8,248 nucleotides of DNA from an uncultured Clostridia bacterium (GCA_905210855.1 CAJLYL010000076.1:1-8248), one strand, 5' to 3'; counted from the stretch's first letter, positions 1 to 7,115 are shown. Numbers and translations are program-made. Notes: a model not told the origin generated them from the letters alone.

Positions 1-431
1 CGGACATGGCAGAGCTAAAAACCGCGCTTCGCCGCAGTGAGGACAGAATCAAATCCGCACTGACGAATCTTGTGCGCATCAAGCGCGAGAGGCTGTCAAG
101 GGTTATGAGCGCCGACATAAGGCTGCTTGTGCTCGGCAAAATAGGCGACTGCAAAATCGCGGCGGATTCAGCGCTCGGCGATATCACGCGCGCGTATACC
201 GATTACACGGAGAAAAAGAGAAATACGCTTGCAGGAATTTGCTCCGCACTGGACGCCCTCAGCCCCATGAAAGTTCTGATGCGCGGCTATTCCGTTGCGT
301 CAACCGACGGCGAAGTTATAAAATCAGTTGATGATATAAAGCGCGGCGACAGCTTCACGCTGACGCTCAGCGACGGCAGTGTGGAATGCACTGCGGCAGA
401 AAATCCCGAAAGGCGGTCACACAATGGCTGA
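1..431 (+). CDS. xseA: Exodeoxyribonuclease VII large subunit, C-terminal part (partial, 5' end outside window)
   Basis: This is the 3' end of the gene for the large subunit of exonuclease VII, which degrades single-stranded DNA to short oligonucleotides with XseB. The frame is open to the left edge (full codons begin at base 3), so the ATG at 6 is an internal Met and not a start. The visible part holds the end of the charged helical region that binds small subunits (about residues 1-80 counted from that Met), then the conserved C-terminal segment 'LSPMKVLMRGYS' (85-96) and a beta-rich tail with 'DDIKRGDSF' and 'LSDGSVE'. This tail is typical of XseA. The catalytic N-terminal part lies outside the window. 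The stop codon overlaps the xseB start by 8 bp, as expected for a pair expressed together. Identification is firm because of the signature tail and the xseB neighbour. Confidence 0.95.
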   Translation, partial: DMAELKTALRRSEDRIKSALTNLVRIKRERLSRVMSADIRLLVLGKIGDCKIAADSALGDITRAYTDYTEKKRNTLAGICSALDALSPMKVLMRGYSVASTDGEVIKSVDDIKRGDSFTLTLSDGSVECTAAENPERRSHNG

Positions 432-639
432 GAAAAAAACATTTGAAGATAAAATGCTGATGCTCGAGGAAATAACAGACAAGCTGCAAAGGGGAGAGGC
501 GTCTCTTGACGAATGTATCAAGCTTTATGAAAAGGGAGTTGCGCTCTCGGCAGACTGCATAAAAATGCTTGAAAAGGCGGAGCAGAAGGTCAACATGATT
601 TCGGGCACGGCAGACACAGAGGTGCAGAATGAATTTTAA
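424..639 (+). CDS. xseB: Exodeoxyribonuclease VII small subunit
   Basis: A 71-residue acidic, all-helical protein matching the small subunit of exonuclease VII, several copies of which coat the XseA coiled coil to form the single-strand DNase. The family pattern 'TFEDKMLMLEEITDKLQRGEASLDECIKLYEKG' (given here by position, residues 6-38) is evident in the pieces 'MLEEITDKLQ', 'SLDECIKLYEKG' and 'CIKMLEKAEQKV'. I chose the ATG at 424 and not the in-frame ATG at 379. It gives the usual family length (about 70-80 residues), is preceded by AAAGGCGG at 409-416, and avoids a long overlap with xseA. The 3' end overlaps ispA by 11 bp. The xseA-xseB-ispA order is classic for Firmicutes. Confidence 0.95.
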   Translation: MAEKKTFEDKMLMLEEITDKLQRGEASLDECIKLYEKGVALSADCIKMLEKAEQKVNMISGTADTEVQNEF

Positions 640-1477
640 AGAAGAATATAAGAAGAAAATTGAGAATACAGACAGATATATCGGAGCATATCTTGACAGC
701 TTAGACGGGGTGGAGACGGAGCTTGTCGCCGCAATGAAGTACAGTGTACTAAACGGCGGCAAGAGGCTGCGCTCCATACTCTGCACCGAGATATGCGCGG
801 AAAACGGCGGCAGCGCAGATGACGCTCTGCCTTACGCGGCGGCGATAGAGTTTATCCACGCTTACTCGCTTGTGCATGACGATTTGCCGTGCATGGACAA
901 TGCTGATATGCGCCGCGGTATGCCCAGCTGCCACAAAAAATTCGGCGAGACGCAGGCCGTGCTCACCGGCGACGGGCTGCTCAACCTTGCGTTTGAACTG
1001 ATGTCGGCGAGCTGCATGAGCGGCGGACAAAAAGAGGTGAGAGCCATGAACACCGTGGCTCACTGCTCGGGAGTATTCGGCATGGTGGGCGGTCAGGCAA
1101 TCGACCTTAAGCTTGCGTTTTGCTGCGACATCACCGAGGAGGAGCTGACAAGACTCATTGAGCGCAAAACCATGGCGCTCATACGCGCGGCAATAATATC
1201 AGGTGCTGTTATCGCCGATTGCGGCGATGAAAAAATAGCCTCTCTTGAAAAATATGCTTATCACCTCGGGCTTGCTTTTCAGATAAGAGACGACTTTGAG
1301 GATGAGGCTGAGGACGCGGCTGATAAAAACAACTGCCCCAATTTTATAAATGTCCTCGGCAGAGACGAGGCGGCGAAAAGGCTGAAATACCACGCGGACA
1401 GCGCGCGCGGCATTATCGCGGCATACGGTGAGGATTCATTCATCTGCCGATTCCACGATTACCTTTTCGGCGAGTAA
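629..1477 (+). CDS. ispA: Farnesyl diphosphate synthase (polyprenyl synthetase family)
   Basis: A 282-residue trans-prenyltransferase that condenses isopentenyl diphosphate with dimethylallyl/geranyl diphosphate to give C15 farnesyl diphosphate, precursor of undecaprenyl carriers and quinones; cytosolic. Visible motifs: 'GGKRLR' (43-48); the first Asp-rich motif 'DDLPCMD' (D84, D85, D90) followed by RRG (95-97); and the second, 'DDFED' (D221, D222, D225), after 'GLAFQIR'. The four-residue spacing inside the first motif and the preceding 'YSLVH' fit bacterial type II farnesyl synthases. One oddity: the loop after the second motif is about 9-12 residues shorter than in E. coli IspA and lacks the usual GKxxGxD stretch; Lys233 may stand in for the Lys of the KxTY motif. 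The ATG at 629 has AGAGG at 618-622. The gene ends 7 bp before the structured RNA, whose 5' region probably shares its transcript. Confidence 0.93.
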   Translation: MNFKEEYKKKIENTDRYIGAYLDSLDGVETELVAAMKYSVLNGGKRLRSILCTEICAENGGSADDALPYAAAIEFIHAYSLVHDDLPCMDNADMRRGMPSCHKKFGETQAVLTGDGLLNLAFELMSASCMSGGQKEVRAMNTVAHCSGVFGMVGGQAIDLKLAFCCDITEEELTRLIERKTMALIRAAIISGAVIADCGDEKIASLEKYAYHLGLAFQIRDDFEDEAEDAADKNNCPNFINVLGRDEAAKRLKYHADSARGIIAAYGEDSFICRFHDYLFGE

Positions 1478-1484
1478 TTTTGAC

Positions 1485-2151
1485 AAGTTAATATGGTGGC
1501 GCAGTATTCTAGTCAGTTCATTTGTCTTTTAAGATGGGCCTAAAAATCCATTAAAGGGCATATCGATGAAGTTCCTGGTGTTTGCTTCTTACGCCCAGTT
1601 TGGGGTTGATGCTGGGAGTTAAGGACTTAGGGCGATCCGTAACGGCATACGGGCGTTGACCCTTTTTCCGTGGAGACCCGTCTATGTGAGCAACGACGGG
1701 GCGGCGGAGATGATTTTTTGTTTTTCCGCCGACCCCTATGTGCCTCTCGGTGCTTTTGACAACGCTTGTGCAAAGCTGCTTACGAGCCGGGATAAAACCT
1801 GTTTTGCGGTGTAGGTAACAATATGCTGTGAACAGTGTAGCCTGCCTTGAGTGAATGTGGTGGAAAATTGTTCATGCAGCCGTGCAACGGCCATTGCGCG
1901 GTCGTAATCGCTTTATAAACCATGTTTGCAAAAGAGGCTAAGGGACAAAATGACTGTGAGGAAAACTCCTAGACTGTTTTATATGAGGGATTGCAGTACG
2001 GACTAAGTGGCTATTCGGCGATACTCTCGGCAACGAAGTATGCAGAATTTTAAAAGGGAACTGCCGACTCGGCGACGAATCGGTGATTTTGTGGGAAAGC
2101 CTGCCGAACCTAAGCCGTAAATTTTACTTCATGTATTGCCACCATTAACTT
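1485..2151 (+). ncRNA. ole: OLE RNA (ornate, large, extremophilic noncoding RNA)
   Basis: The 697-base interval between ispA and the next gene has no credible reading frame on either strand, but has the marks of a large structured RNA. Its ends pair: 1485-1492 (AAGTTAAT) with 2144-2151 (ATTAACTT), and 1495-1500 (GGTGGC) with 2138-2143 (GCCACC). That is 14 base pairs with only a 2-nt bulge, closing a domain of about 667 nt. Inner helices include CCCAG/CTGGG (1594-1598/1612-1616), an 11-bp stem 1698-1708/1725-1736, GCCGT/ACGGC (1879-1883/1887-1891) and TCGGCA/TGCCGA (2027-2032/2062-2067). Known biology: OLE RNA is about 600 nt or more, abundant, lies in this isoprenoid/DNA-repair operon next to oapA in Bacilli and Clostridia, and forms a membrane ribonucleoprotein linked to tolerance of short-chain alcohols, cold and Mg2+ stress. 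The call rests on synteny, size and structure, not on an alignment. The exact ends are inferred from the terminal stem, and the RNA may be processed from the operon transcript. Confidence 0.9.
1698..1736 (+). other. Internal hairpin of the OLE RNA
   Basis: Bases 1698-1708 (GGGGCGGCGGA) pair with 1725-1736 (TCCGCCGACCCC) in 11 G/C-rich pairs with a single bulged A at 1732. The 16-nt loop (1709-1724) is T-rich. It is the strongest local stem inside the noncoding interval. The T run is in the loop and not after the stem, so it does not look like an intrinsic terminator. It is best read as a structural arm of the RNA. Confidence 0.6.
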
Positions 2152-2161
2152 TTAAAAAAAC

Positions 2162-2165
2162 GGAG
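2162..2165 (+). promoter_or_regulatory. Ribosome binding site of oapA
   Basis: GGAG lies 9 nt before the ATG at 2175, in an A-rich leader that begins directly after the 3' arm of the OLE terminal stem (ends 2151). There is no hairpin followed by a T run between the RNA and this site. The sequence therefore gives no reason for transcription to stop before oapA, and the RNA and its protein partner are probably on one primary transcript. Confidence 0.7.
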
Positions 2166-2174
2166 TAAGAAAAA

Positions 2175-2741
2175 ATGAAAAAACAGAAAACAAATCATAA
2201 ATGGGTCATACAGGTAACTTTGCTCTCCTTTATGATATCAGTGTTTTTGGGTGTGGTAACAAGCACCGTGGTAAACGACCTTAACATAATTATTTCTTTA
2301 GCGGTGCTGATTTTGGTTATACTGCTCGGCATACTGTTTGACATAATCGGTCTGGCGGTTGCCACTGCAACCGAGGTGCCGTTCCACGCGAAATCCACTA
2401 AGCGCCACGTCGGCGCTAAAGAATCCATAAAGCTTATACGCAACGCCGAAAAAGTCTCCAGCTTTTGCAACGATGTAATCGGAGACATATCCGGCGTTAT
2501 ATCCGGCGGCCTTGCCGCATCAATAGTTGTGAATATAGGAAAGGCGCTGCCTTTTGTAAATACATTTTTGCTCAGCCTTCTGCTCACCGCAATAGTCGCT
2601 TCCATGACCATCGGCGGCAAGGCTTACTGCAAACCGATTGCCATGACCGAGAGCTATGCCATTGTTGAAAAATGCGGCATTTTTATATATCGGCTCACAC
2701 ATCTGTTTGCATTAAACAAAAGAAAAGAGAAATCGAAATGA
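2175..2741 (+). CDS. oapA: OLE-associated membrane protein OapA
   Basis: A 188-residue integral membrane protein directly downstream of the OLE RNA. Four hydrophobic segments are visible: about 11-33, 38-65, 101-120 and 126-148. The first pair and second pair are separated by a basic loop (about 66-100) containing 'HAKSTKRHVGAKESIKLIRN', and the protein ends in a very basic tail 'NKRKEKSK'. In the characterised Bacillus system OapA binds OLE RNA and places it at the cell membrane; the Lys/Arg-rich loop and tail here are plausible RNA contacts (inference). Length, topology and position between ole and dxs all fit. The start at 2175 follows GGAG at 2162-2165. The stop overlaps the dxs start in an ATGA, suggesting translational coupling. 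No enzyme motif is seen. Without the RNA beside it, it would have been called a hypothetical membrane protein. Confidence 0.88.
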   Translation: MKKQKTNHKWVIQVTLLSFMISVFLGVVTSTVVNDLNIIISLAVLILVILLGILFDIIGLAVATATEVPFHAKSTKRHVGAKESIKLIRNAEKVSSFCNDVIGDISGVISGGLAASIVVNIGKALPFVNTFLLSLLLTAIVASMTIGGKAYCKPIAMTESYAIVEKCGIFIYRLTHLFALNKRKEKSK

Positions 2742-4573
2742 TACTTGAAAGCATTAATTCACCTGCGGATATCAAGCATTTGTCATTCGGACAGCTCGAT
2801 ATTCTCGCTAAAGAAATCAGACAGTTTCTTATAAACAACATACTTGCTACCGGCGGTCACCTTGCGTCGAATCTCGGTGTGGTGGAGCTTACTCTCGCCG
2901 TTCATAGGGTGTTTAATCTGCCGGAGGACAAGCTGGTTTTCGATGTCGGTCATCAATCATATGTTCACAAACTCATCACCGGCAGGCGTGACGCTTTTTC
3001 AACTCTGCGCACCCTCGGCGGACTTTCGGGATTTCCCAAGCCGTCGGAGAGTGAATATGACGCCTTTGCCGCAGGTCATGCCAGCACATCCATATCGGCG
3101 GCTGTCGGTATGGCAAGAGCGAGAGATATAAAAGGCGGAAACTATAATGTAATCGCTTTTACGGGTGACGGCGCACTCACCGGCGGAATGACCTTTGAGG
3201 CACTCAATGATATCGGTCAGCGTAAATCAAAACTGATTGTCATACTCAATGACAACGAAATGTCAATAGAAAAAAACGTTGGCGGTTTGTCGGCACATCT
3301 GAGTAAGCTGCATTGCAATCCGCGTTATCTGCACACAAAAAATGCTGTTGCGGATTTTTTGTCGTCTCACGGAAAGCGCGGCGAGGTTGTGTCCGATTTT
3401 CTCAAATCCGCCAAGGCAAAACTTAAATTTGCCACTATGGCAGCTCCGTATTTTGAGAGCATCGGCATAAAATATATAGGTATTGTGGACGGTCACAACA
3501 TAAAAGACCTTTGCGAGATATTGGAGAAGGTGAAAAACACAGACGAACCGGTTATAATCCACACCTTTACAAAAAAAGGGCTGGGATATAAGGCGGCAGA
3601 GGCAAACCCCGATAAATATCACGGCGTAAGCCGAAAAACCATGTCAATATCGCGTGACTCCATGAAATATTCGGACTGCTTCGGTATGATACTCAGCGGC
3701 ATAGCGCGAAAGAATAAATCTGTCGCGGCAATAACCGCCGCAATGGCTTCCGGCTGCGGCTTGCATAATTTTTCGCTGGAGTTTCCAAAAAGATTTTTTG
3801 ATGTCGGCATAGCGGAAGAACACGCTGTCACAATGGCGGCAGGAATGGCAAGCGGCGGACTGACCCCCGTTGTATGCATATATTCAACATTTCTGCAAAG
3901 AGCATATGACCAAATAATGCACGATGTCTGTATGCAAAATCTTCATGTGGTGTTTGCCATAGACCGTGCCGGTCTGGTCGGAGAGGACGGCGAGACTCAC
4001 CAGGGTGTATTCGACCTGTCTTTCCTCAGCCACATCCCGAATATGACGGTGCTTGCGCCGTCGTGCTGCGGCGAATTTGAAGAAATGATGGACTATGCGG
4101 TAAATAAATGCAGCGGCCCGGTTGCCGTGCGCTACCCGAAGGGTAATGTCACATTCAGAGATTGCCGCAAACAGTTTGAGGTGTCCGTTGCCGAGAAAAT
4201 AGCCGACGGTGATGACGCCTCGGTAATCGCCTGCGGCAAGATGACGGATATTGCAATAAAGGCAGCGCAGTTGCTTGAATCAAGGGGCATAAAATGCGCA
4301 CTGTATAACCTCGGAACAGTAAAACCGATAGACGAGAATGCGATAAAGAAAGCGTGTGCGCACGCGCCGCTGTTCACTCTTGAGGACAATGTAACAGAGG
4401 GCGGCATGGGTTCTGCGGTTGCCTCGATTGCCGCAGAGAACGGAGTAAGATGTTTAAAGCTCGGATTTCCGGATAAATTTATAAAGCAGGGCAAACAAAA
4501 CGAGCTTTTTGAGCTTTACGGACTTACGGCAGAAAAAATTGCTGACAGAATAGAGAGGGAGATACGCGTATGA
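2738..4573 (+). CDS. dxs: 1-deoxy-D-xylulose-5-phosphate synthase
   Basis: A thiamine-diphosphate enzyme of 611 residues that joins pyruvate and glyceraldehyde 3-phosphate to make 1-deoxy-D-xylulose 5-phosphate, first step of the MEP isoprenoid pathway and also a source for thiamine and pyridoxal. Visible: 'DVGHQSYVHKLITGRRD' (69-85); 'GHASTSISAA' (113-122); the thiamine-diphosphate motif starting GDG (143-145) and ending 'ILNDNEMSI' (169-177); 'DGHN' (251-254); catalytic Glu360 in 'DVGIAEEHAVT'; and 'DRAGLVGEDGETHQG' (409-423). Three-domain length is normal. I chose the ATG at 2738 and not the in-frame ATG at 2672, because the latter adds 22 residues unlike the family and lies inside oapA. 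The chosen start overlaps the oapA stop (ATGA) and has only a weak AAGAGA site, so it probably depends on ribosomes finishing oapA. The 3' end overlaps tlyA the same way. Confidence 0.96.
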   Translation: MILESINSPADIKHLSFGQLDILAKEIRQFLINNILATGGHLASNLGVVELTLAVHRVFNLPEDKLVFDVGHQSYVHKLITGRRDAFSTLRTLGGLSGFPKPSESEYDAFAAGHASTSISAAVGMARARDIKGGNYNVIAFTGDGALTGGMTFEALNDIGQRKSKLIVILNDNEMSIEKNVGGLSAHLSKLHCNPRYLHTKNAVADFLSSHGKRGEVVSDFLKSAKAKLKFATMAAPYFESIGIKYIGIVDGHNIKDLCEILEKVKNTDEPVIIHTFTKKGLGYKAAEANPDKYHGVSRKTMSISRDSMKYSDCFGMILSGIARKNKSVAAITAAMASGCGLHNFSLEFPKRFFDVGIAEEHAVTMAAGMASGGLTPVVCIYSTFLQRAYDQIMHDVCMQNLHVVFAIDRAGLVGEDGETHQGVFDLSFLSHIPNMTVLAPSCCGEFEEMMDYAVNKCSGPVAVRYPKGNVTFRDCRKQFEVSVAEKIADGDDASVIACGKMTDIAIKAAQLLESRGIKCALYNLGTVKPIDENAIKKACAHAPLFTLEDNVTEGGMGSAVASIAAENGVRCLKLGFPDKFIKQGKQNELFELYGLTAEKIADRIEREIRV

Positions 4574-5373
4574 ACGGCAGACTGGATGTAGAGCTTGTCA
4601 ACCGCGGACTGATTGAGAGCCGCGAAAAGGCGAAGGCGCTTATTATGGCAGGCTGCGTATATATAGACGGGCAGAAGGCTTATAAAGCCGGCGACAAGGT
4701 TAAGGAGGGACAGTCGATTGAGGTGCGCGGCACCCCAATTCCGTTTGTCAGCAGAGGCGGTCTTAAGCTTGACAAATCGATAAAATCATTCGGTATAGAC
4801 CTAAACGGCATTGTGTGCGCAGATATAGGCGCATCGACGGGCGGTTTTACCGACTGTATGCTGCAAAACGGAGCGGCAAAGGTGTATTCCATAGATGTCG
4901 GCTACGGGCAGTTGGCGTGGAAGCTGCGCAACGACCCGAGAGTGGTCAATATGGAGCGGACGAATATACGTTATCTCGACGCTTCGTTTGTGGATAACAT
5001 CGGATTCATATCGATTGATGTTTCCTTTATCTCGCTCAGGCTTGTTTTGCCGGTCGCCTATGAGATTCTCAATAACGGCGGACATCTTGTTGCGCTCATC
5101 AAGCCGCAGTTTGAAGCCGGAAGAGAGGAAGTCGGCAAAAAAGGCGTCGTAAGAGATATAAAAATACATAAAAAGGTTATTAAAAACGCAGTTAAAACTG
5201 CATTTGATATAGGTTTCACAGTATTGGACGTTGATTATTCGCCCATAAAAGGGCCTGAGGGCAACATTGAATATCTTATGTATCTTAAAAAAAATGGTGA
5301 AAATTCAGCACACGAGACCTGTGTCGATGACGCAAAAATAGACGAGGTTGCCCTTAATTCACATGAATTGTAG
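4570..5373 (+). CDS. tlyA: TlyA family rRNA 2'-O-methyltransferase (S4 and FtsJ domains)
   Basis: A 267-residue protein with an N-terminal S4 RNA-binding domain (about 1-60, 'RLDVELVNRGLIESREKA') and an FtsJ-type S-adenosylmethionine methyltransferase domain (about 62-240). The cofactor site is 'ADIGASTGGFTD' (84-95). The K-D-K-E catalytic set can be placed at Lys69, Asp150, Lys178 and Glu230, close to the positions in mycobacterial TlyA. That enzyme methylates the 2'-OH of cytidines in 16S and 23S rRNA and affects capreomycin sensitivity. Some family members are also annotated as haemolysins, which is less likely to be the main role. The ATG at 4570 overlaps the dxs stop (ATGA) and has GGGAG at 4557-4561. 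The last 25 or so residues are an acidic tail beyond the core fold. tlyA after dxs is the usual order in Firmicutes. Confidence 0.93.
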   Translation: MNGRLDVELVNRGLIESREKAKALIMAGCVYIDGQKAYKAGDKVKEGQSIEVRGTPIPFVSRGGLKLDKSIKSFGIDLNGIVCADIGASTGGFTDCMLQNGAAKVYSIDVGYGQLAWKLRNDPRVVNMERTNIRYLDASFVDNIGFISIDVSFISLRLVLPVAYEILNNGGHLVALIKPQFEAGREEVGKKGVVRDIKIHKKVIKNAVKTAFDIGFTVLDVDYSPIKGPEGNIEYLMYLKKNGENSAHETCVDDAKIDEVALNSHEL

Positions 5374-5390
5374 GAAAGAGTGTTTTAACA

Positions 5391-6530
5391 ATGAAACCAT
5401 CCGATAAGGAGCTTTTGGAAAAGTACGGAATAATATTTGACACATTAAAGGAAGATGTGTCGGACATGGTTATATCAGAGTCTGACGCAAGACTTGTCAA
5501 GGAGCTTGATTTTGCGAAAAACCTTGAATTTACTCCTAGATATCAAAGCTTAACTCAGCTGCGCAAAATTAGCGGCACGCCGAAGGAAGCGGCAGACAAG
5601 CCAAAGACAAACGGGCGCAAGGCCTGCAAGTCGGATAAAAACGGGAAAAACGATAAAAACGAGAAAGACGGGAAAAACGCAAAGTCGGCGGAAAAGACCT
5701 CTGCAGCACGGAGGAAAAAGCCGAAGAAAGCGGAGACTTTGCCGCCCGAAGAGACTGCACGGACAGACGGTGCGGTTAAATCCGAGTCCGACTCCCTTGA
5801 TATCGTCATTGCATCTGCGCGCAATGACGGACATTTTGCGGATGATTCTGCGCAGAGAAAGGTCAAATCGGGTAAAATTGCCGAGAGACTTGCCGAGAAA
5901 TATGCCGCCGTAGGTTTTGAGGGCTTTTCCAAGGATGAAGTATTGGAATTTATACTCTGCAAGGTCGTGGATGATGACAGGATTGAGGAAACCGTGCAAA
6001 ATCTGATGGACAAATTCGGCACACTCGAAAATGTGCTGAGTGCAGACGCATCGGATTTGATGATTGCAGGAATTGAAGCAAATGCGGCGCAGGCGATTAC
6101 ACAGCACCGCGAGCTGCAAAGATATCTGAGTACTCACAGGCCTATGAATGTGTGTCTCTCCAACACCGAGATTGCAGGCAGATTTTGCTGCGAAAGATTC
6201 GGCGGCGACGTGGTGGAATCGTTTTATGTTATTTCACTGGACGCTATGCGCAACGTTAAGGCGTGTACGCTCATAAGCAGGGGCATTGAGCACAGGACGG
6301 AGGCGTATCCCATATCGATATTGCGTGCGGCAATGGGGCACAGGGCAAGCGCGGTGCTGCTTTGTCACAACCATCCGGGCGGCAATCTGCGGCCGTCGAA
6401 TGAAGATATAAAGACAACGCAGGACATTATATCTGTTCTTAACAAGATAAACATCCCCATGATTGACCACATAATATGCACCAAGGACAGGTATCTGAGT
6501 ATGTTTGACCAATATCAGCTCAATTTTTGA
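5391..6530 (+). CDS. radC: RadC family JAMM/MPN domain protein with long N-terminal extension
   Basis: A 379-residue protein; typical RadC is about 220-230. The family part starts near residue 157: a helical helix-hairpin-helix-like region (about 160-248) and a C-terminal JAMM/MPN metalloprotease-like domain (about 252-379). The latter has the zinc motif HNHPGG (326-331) and downstream Ser336 and Asp339 ('RPSNEDI'); Glu276 is a candidate catalytic acid. Gly at 331 replaces the more common HNHPSG pattern. Despite its name, the cellular role of RadC is unsettled; a DNA repair role was questioned, and links to competence and mobile elements are reported. Residues 1-155 are an unrelated extension: an acidic helical start, then a Lys-rich low-complexity stretch (66-115). 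No Met codon occurs between 26 and 206, and AGGAAAGAG (5372-5380) precedes the ATG at 5391, so the extension is probably translated. It begins 17 bp after tlyA. Confidence 0.88.
   Translation: MKPSDKELLEKYGIIFDTLKEDVSDMVISESDARLVKELDFAKNLEFTPRYQSLTQLRKISGTPKEAADKPKTNGRKACKSDKNGKNDKNEKDGKNAKSAEKTSAARRKKPKKAETLPPEETARTDGAVKSESDSLDIVIASARNDGHFADDSAQRKVKSGKIAERLAEKYAAVGFEGFSKDEVLEFILCKVVDDDRIEETVQNLMDKFGTLENVLSADASDLMIAGIEANAAQAITQHRELQRYLSTHRPMNVCLSNTEIAGRFCCERFGGDVVESFYVISLDAMRNVKACTLISRGIEHRTEAYPISILRAAMGHRASAVLLCHNHPGGNLRPSNEDIKTTQDIISVLNKINIPMIDHIICTKDRYLSMFDQYQLNF
5634..5687 (+). repeat. Imperfect 9-bp tandem repeat coding for (D/G/E)KN triplets in radC
   Basis: Six consecutive 9-bp units encode residues 82-99 of the RadC extension, read as DKN, GKN, DKN, EKD, GKN and AKS. 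The units differ by one or a few bases, mainly in the first codon. The tract is strongly basic and should be disordered. It could change length by slippage in steps of three residues without breaking the frame. Confidence 0.7.
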
Positions 6531-6557
6531 TTTTAACGAAAAAGGGGATAGGTTACT

Positions 6558-7103
6558 ATGATTTATGTATTGCTGGCAGATGGATTTGAAGAAATTGAGG
6601 CGCTCGGTTTTACCGACATATTGCGCAGAGCAGGGATTGAAGTAATGCTGACATCTGCGGACAACGCAGACACCGTAAAAGGTTCTCACGGAATAAGAGT
6701 GTGCGCCGATGTACACATAGACGATGTAGACCGCACGACGGTTGACGGAGTTGTGCTGCCGGGCGGATTGCCGGGAGCATACAACCTGCATGACTCGCAG
6801 AGTGTGAAATCTTTGCTCGATTATGCATTCGGCAGCGGCAAAATTATGGGCGCTATATGTGCCGCACCGTATGTGTACGATGAATTCGGTTATTTAAGCG
6901 GAATCCGCGCAACGGCTAATCCCGGGTTTGCCGACAGAATGATTAATTGCAGTTTTTGCGCCGACCGAGTTGCGGTTGACGGCAATTTTATAACCTCACA
7001 GGGACCGGGAACAACGCACGAATTTGCCGCGGCGTTTATCGAAAAACTCAGGGACAGACAGCTTGCGGACGAATTAATCGATGAAATGCTGTTTGTGAGA
7101 TAG
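6558..7103 (+). CDS. DJ-1/PfpI family protein
   Basis: A 181-residue single-domain protein of the DJ-1/ThiJ/PfpI superfamily, YajL/DJ-1-like by length. It begins directly with the first beta strand, 'IYVLLADGFEEIEA', in which Glu14 corresponds to the Glu that sits beside the reactive cysteine in DJ-1. Cys101 in 'GAICAAPYV' is the nucleophile-elbow cysteine. 'VVLPGGLPGAYNL' (65-77) and 'ITSQGPGTTHEFA' are further family blocks. Family roles include protection from reactive carbonyls and oxidation, and some members are glyoxalases or deglycases; the substrate here cannot be told. Older annotation as a thiazole monophosphate synthesis enzyme is not supported. The ATG at 6558 follows AAGGGG (6542-6547). 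It is 27 bp after radC and probably in the same transcript. Confidence 0.9.
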   Translation: MIYVLLADGFEEIEALGFTDILRRAGIEVMLTSADNADTVKGSHGIRVCADVHIDDVDRTTVDGVVLPGGLPGAYNLHDSQSVKSLLDYAFGSGKIMGAICAAPYVYDEFGYLSGIRATANPGFADRMINCSFCADRVAVDGNFITSQGPGTTHEFAAAFIEKLRDRQLADELIDEMLFVR

Positions 7104-7115
7104 CCTAAAAAGGTT

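Noticed and set aside
379..423. Upstream in-frame ATG as the xseB start
   Set aside because: It adds 15 residues encoded within the conserved xseA end and is not needed; the 424 start matches the family.
1480..1510. TTGACA at 1480-1485 with TATTCT at 1505-1510 as a promoter for the OLE RNA
   Set aside because: The spacer is 19 bp and the -10 is weak. Transcription would start near 1517, leaving out the 5' arm of the 14-bp terminal stem. TAATAT at 1489-1494 is far too close to the -35.
1493..1543. Short reading frame ATG GTG GCG CAG at the start of the noncoding interval
   Set aside because: Only 16 codons, no ribosome binding site before it, and it lies within the terminal stem of the RNA.
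1698..1736. Stem with T run as an intrinsic terminator for ispA
   Set aside because: The T-rich run is in the loop and not after the stem, and it lies over 200 bases past ispA inside the structured RNA.
2672..2737. Upstream in-frame ATG as the dxs start
   Set aside because: It would add 22 residues unlike any DXS N-terminus and overlap oapA by 70 bp. The ATGA start at 2738 gives the normal length.
5550..6137. Long minus-strand frames opposite radC
   Set aside because: They mirror the Lys-rich and repeat-coding strand of radC, have no family resemblance and no ribosome binding site; they are shadows of the real gene.
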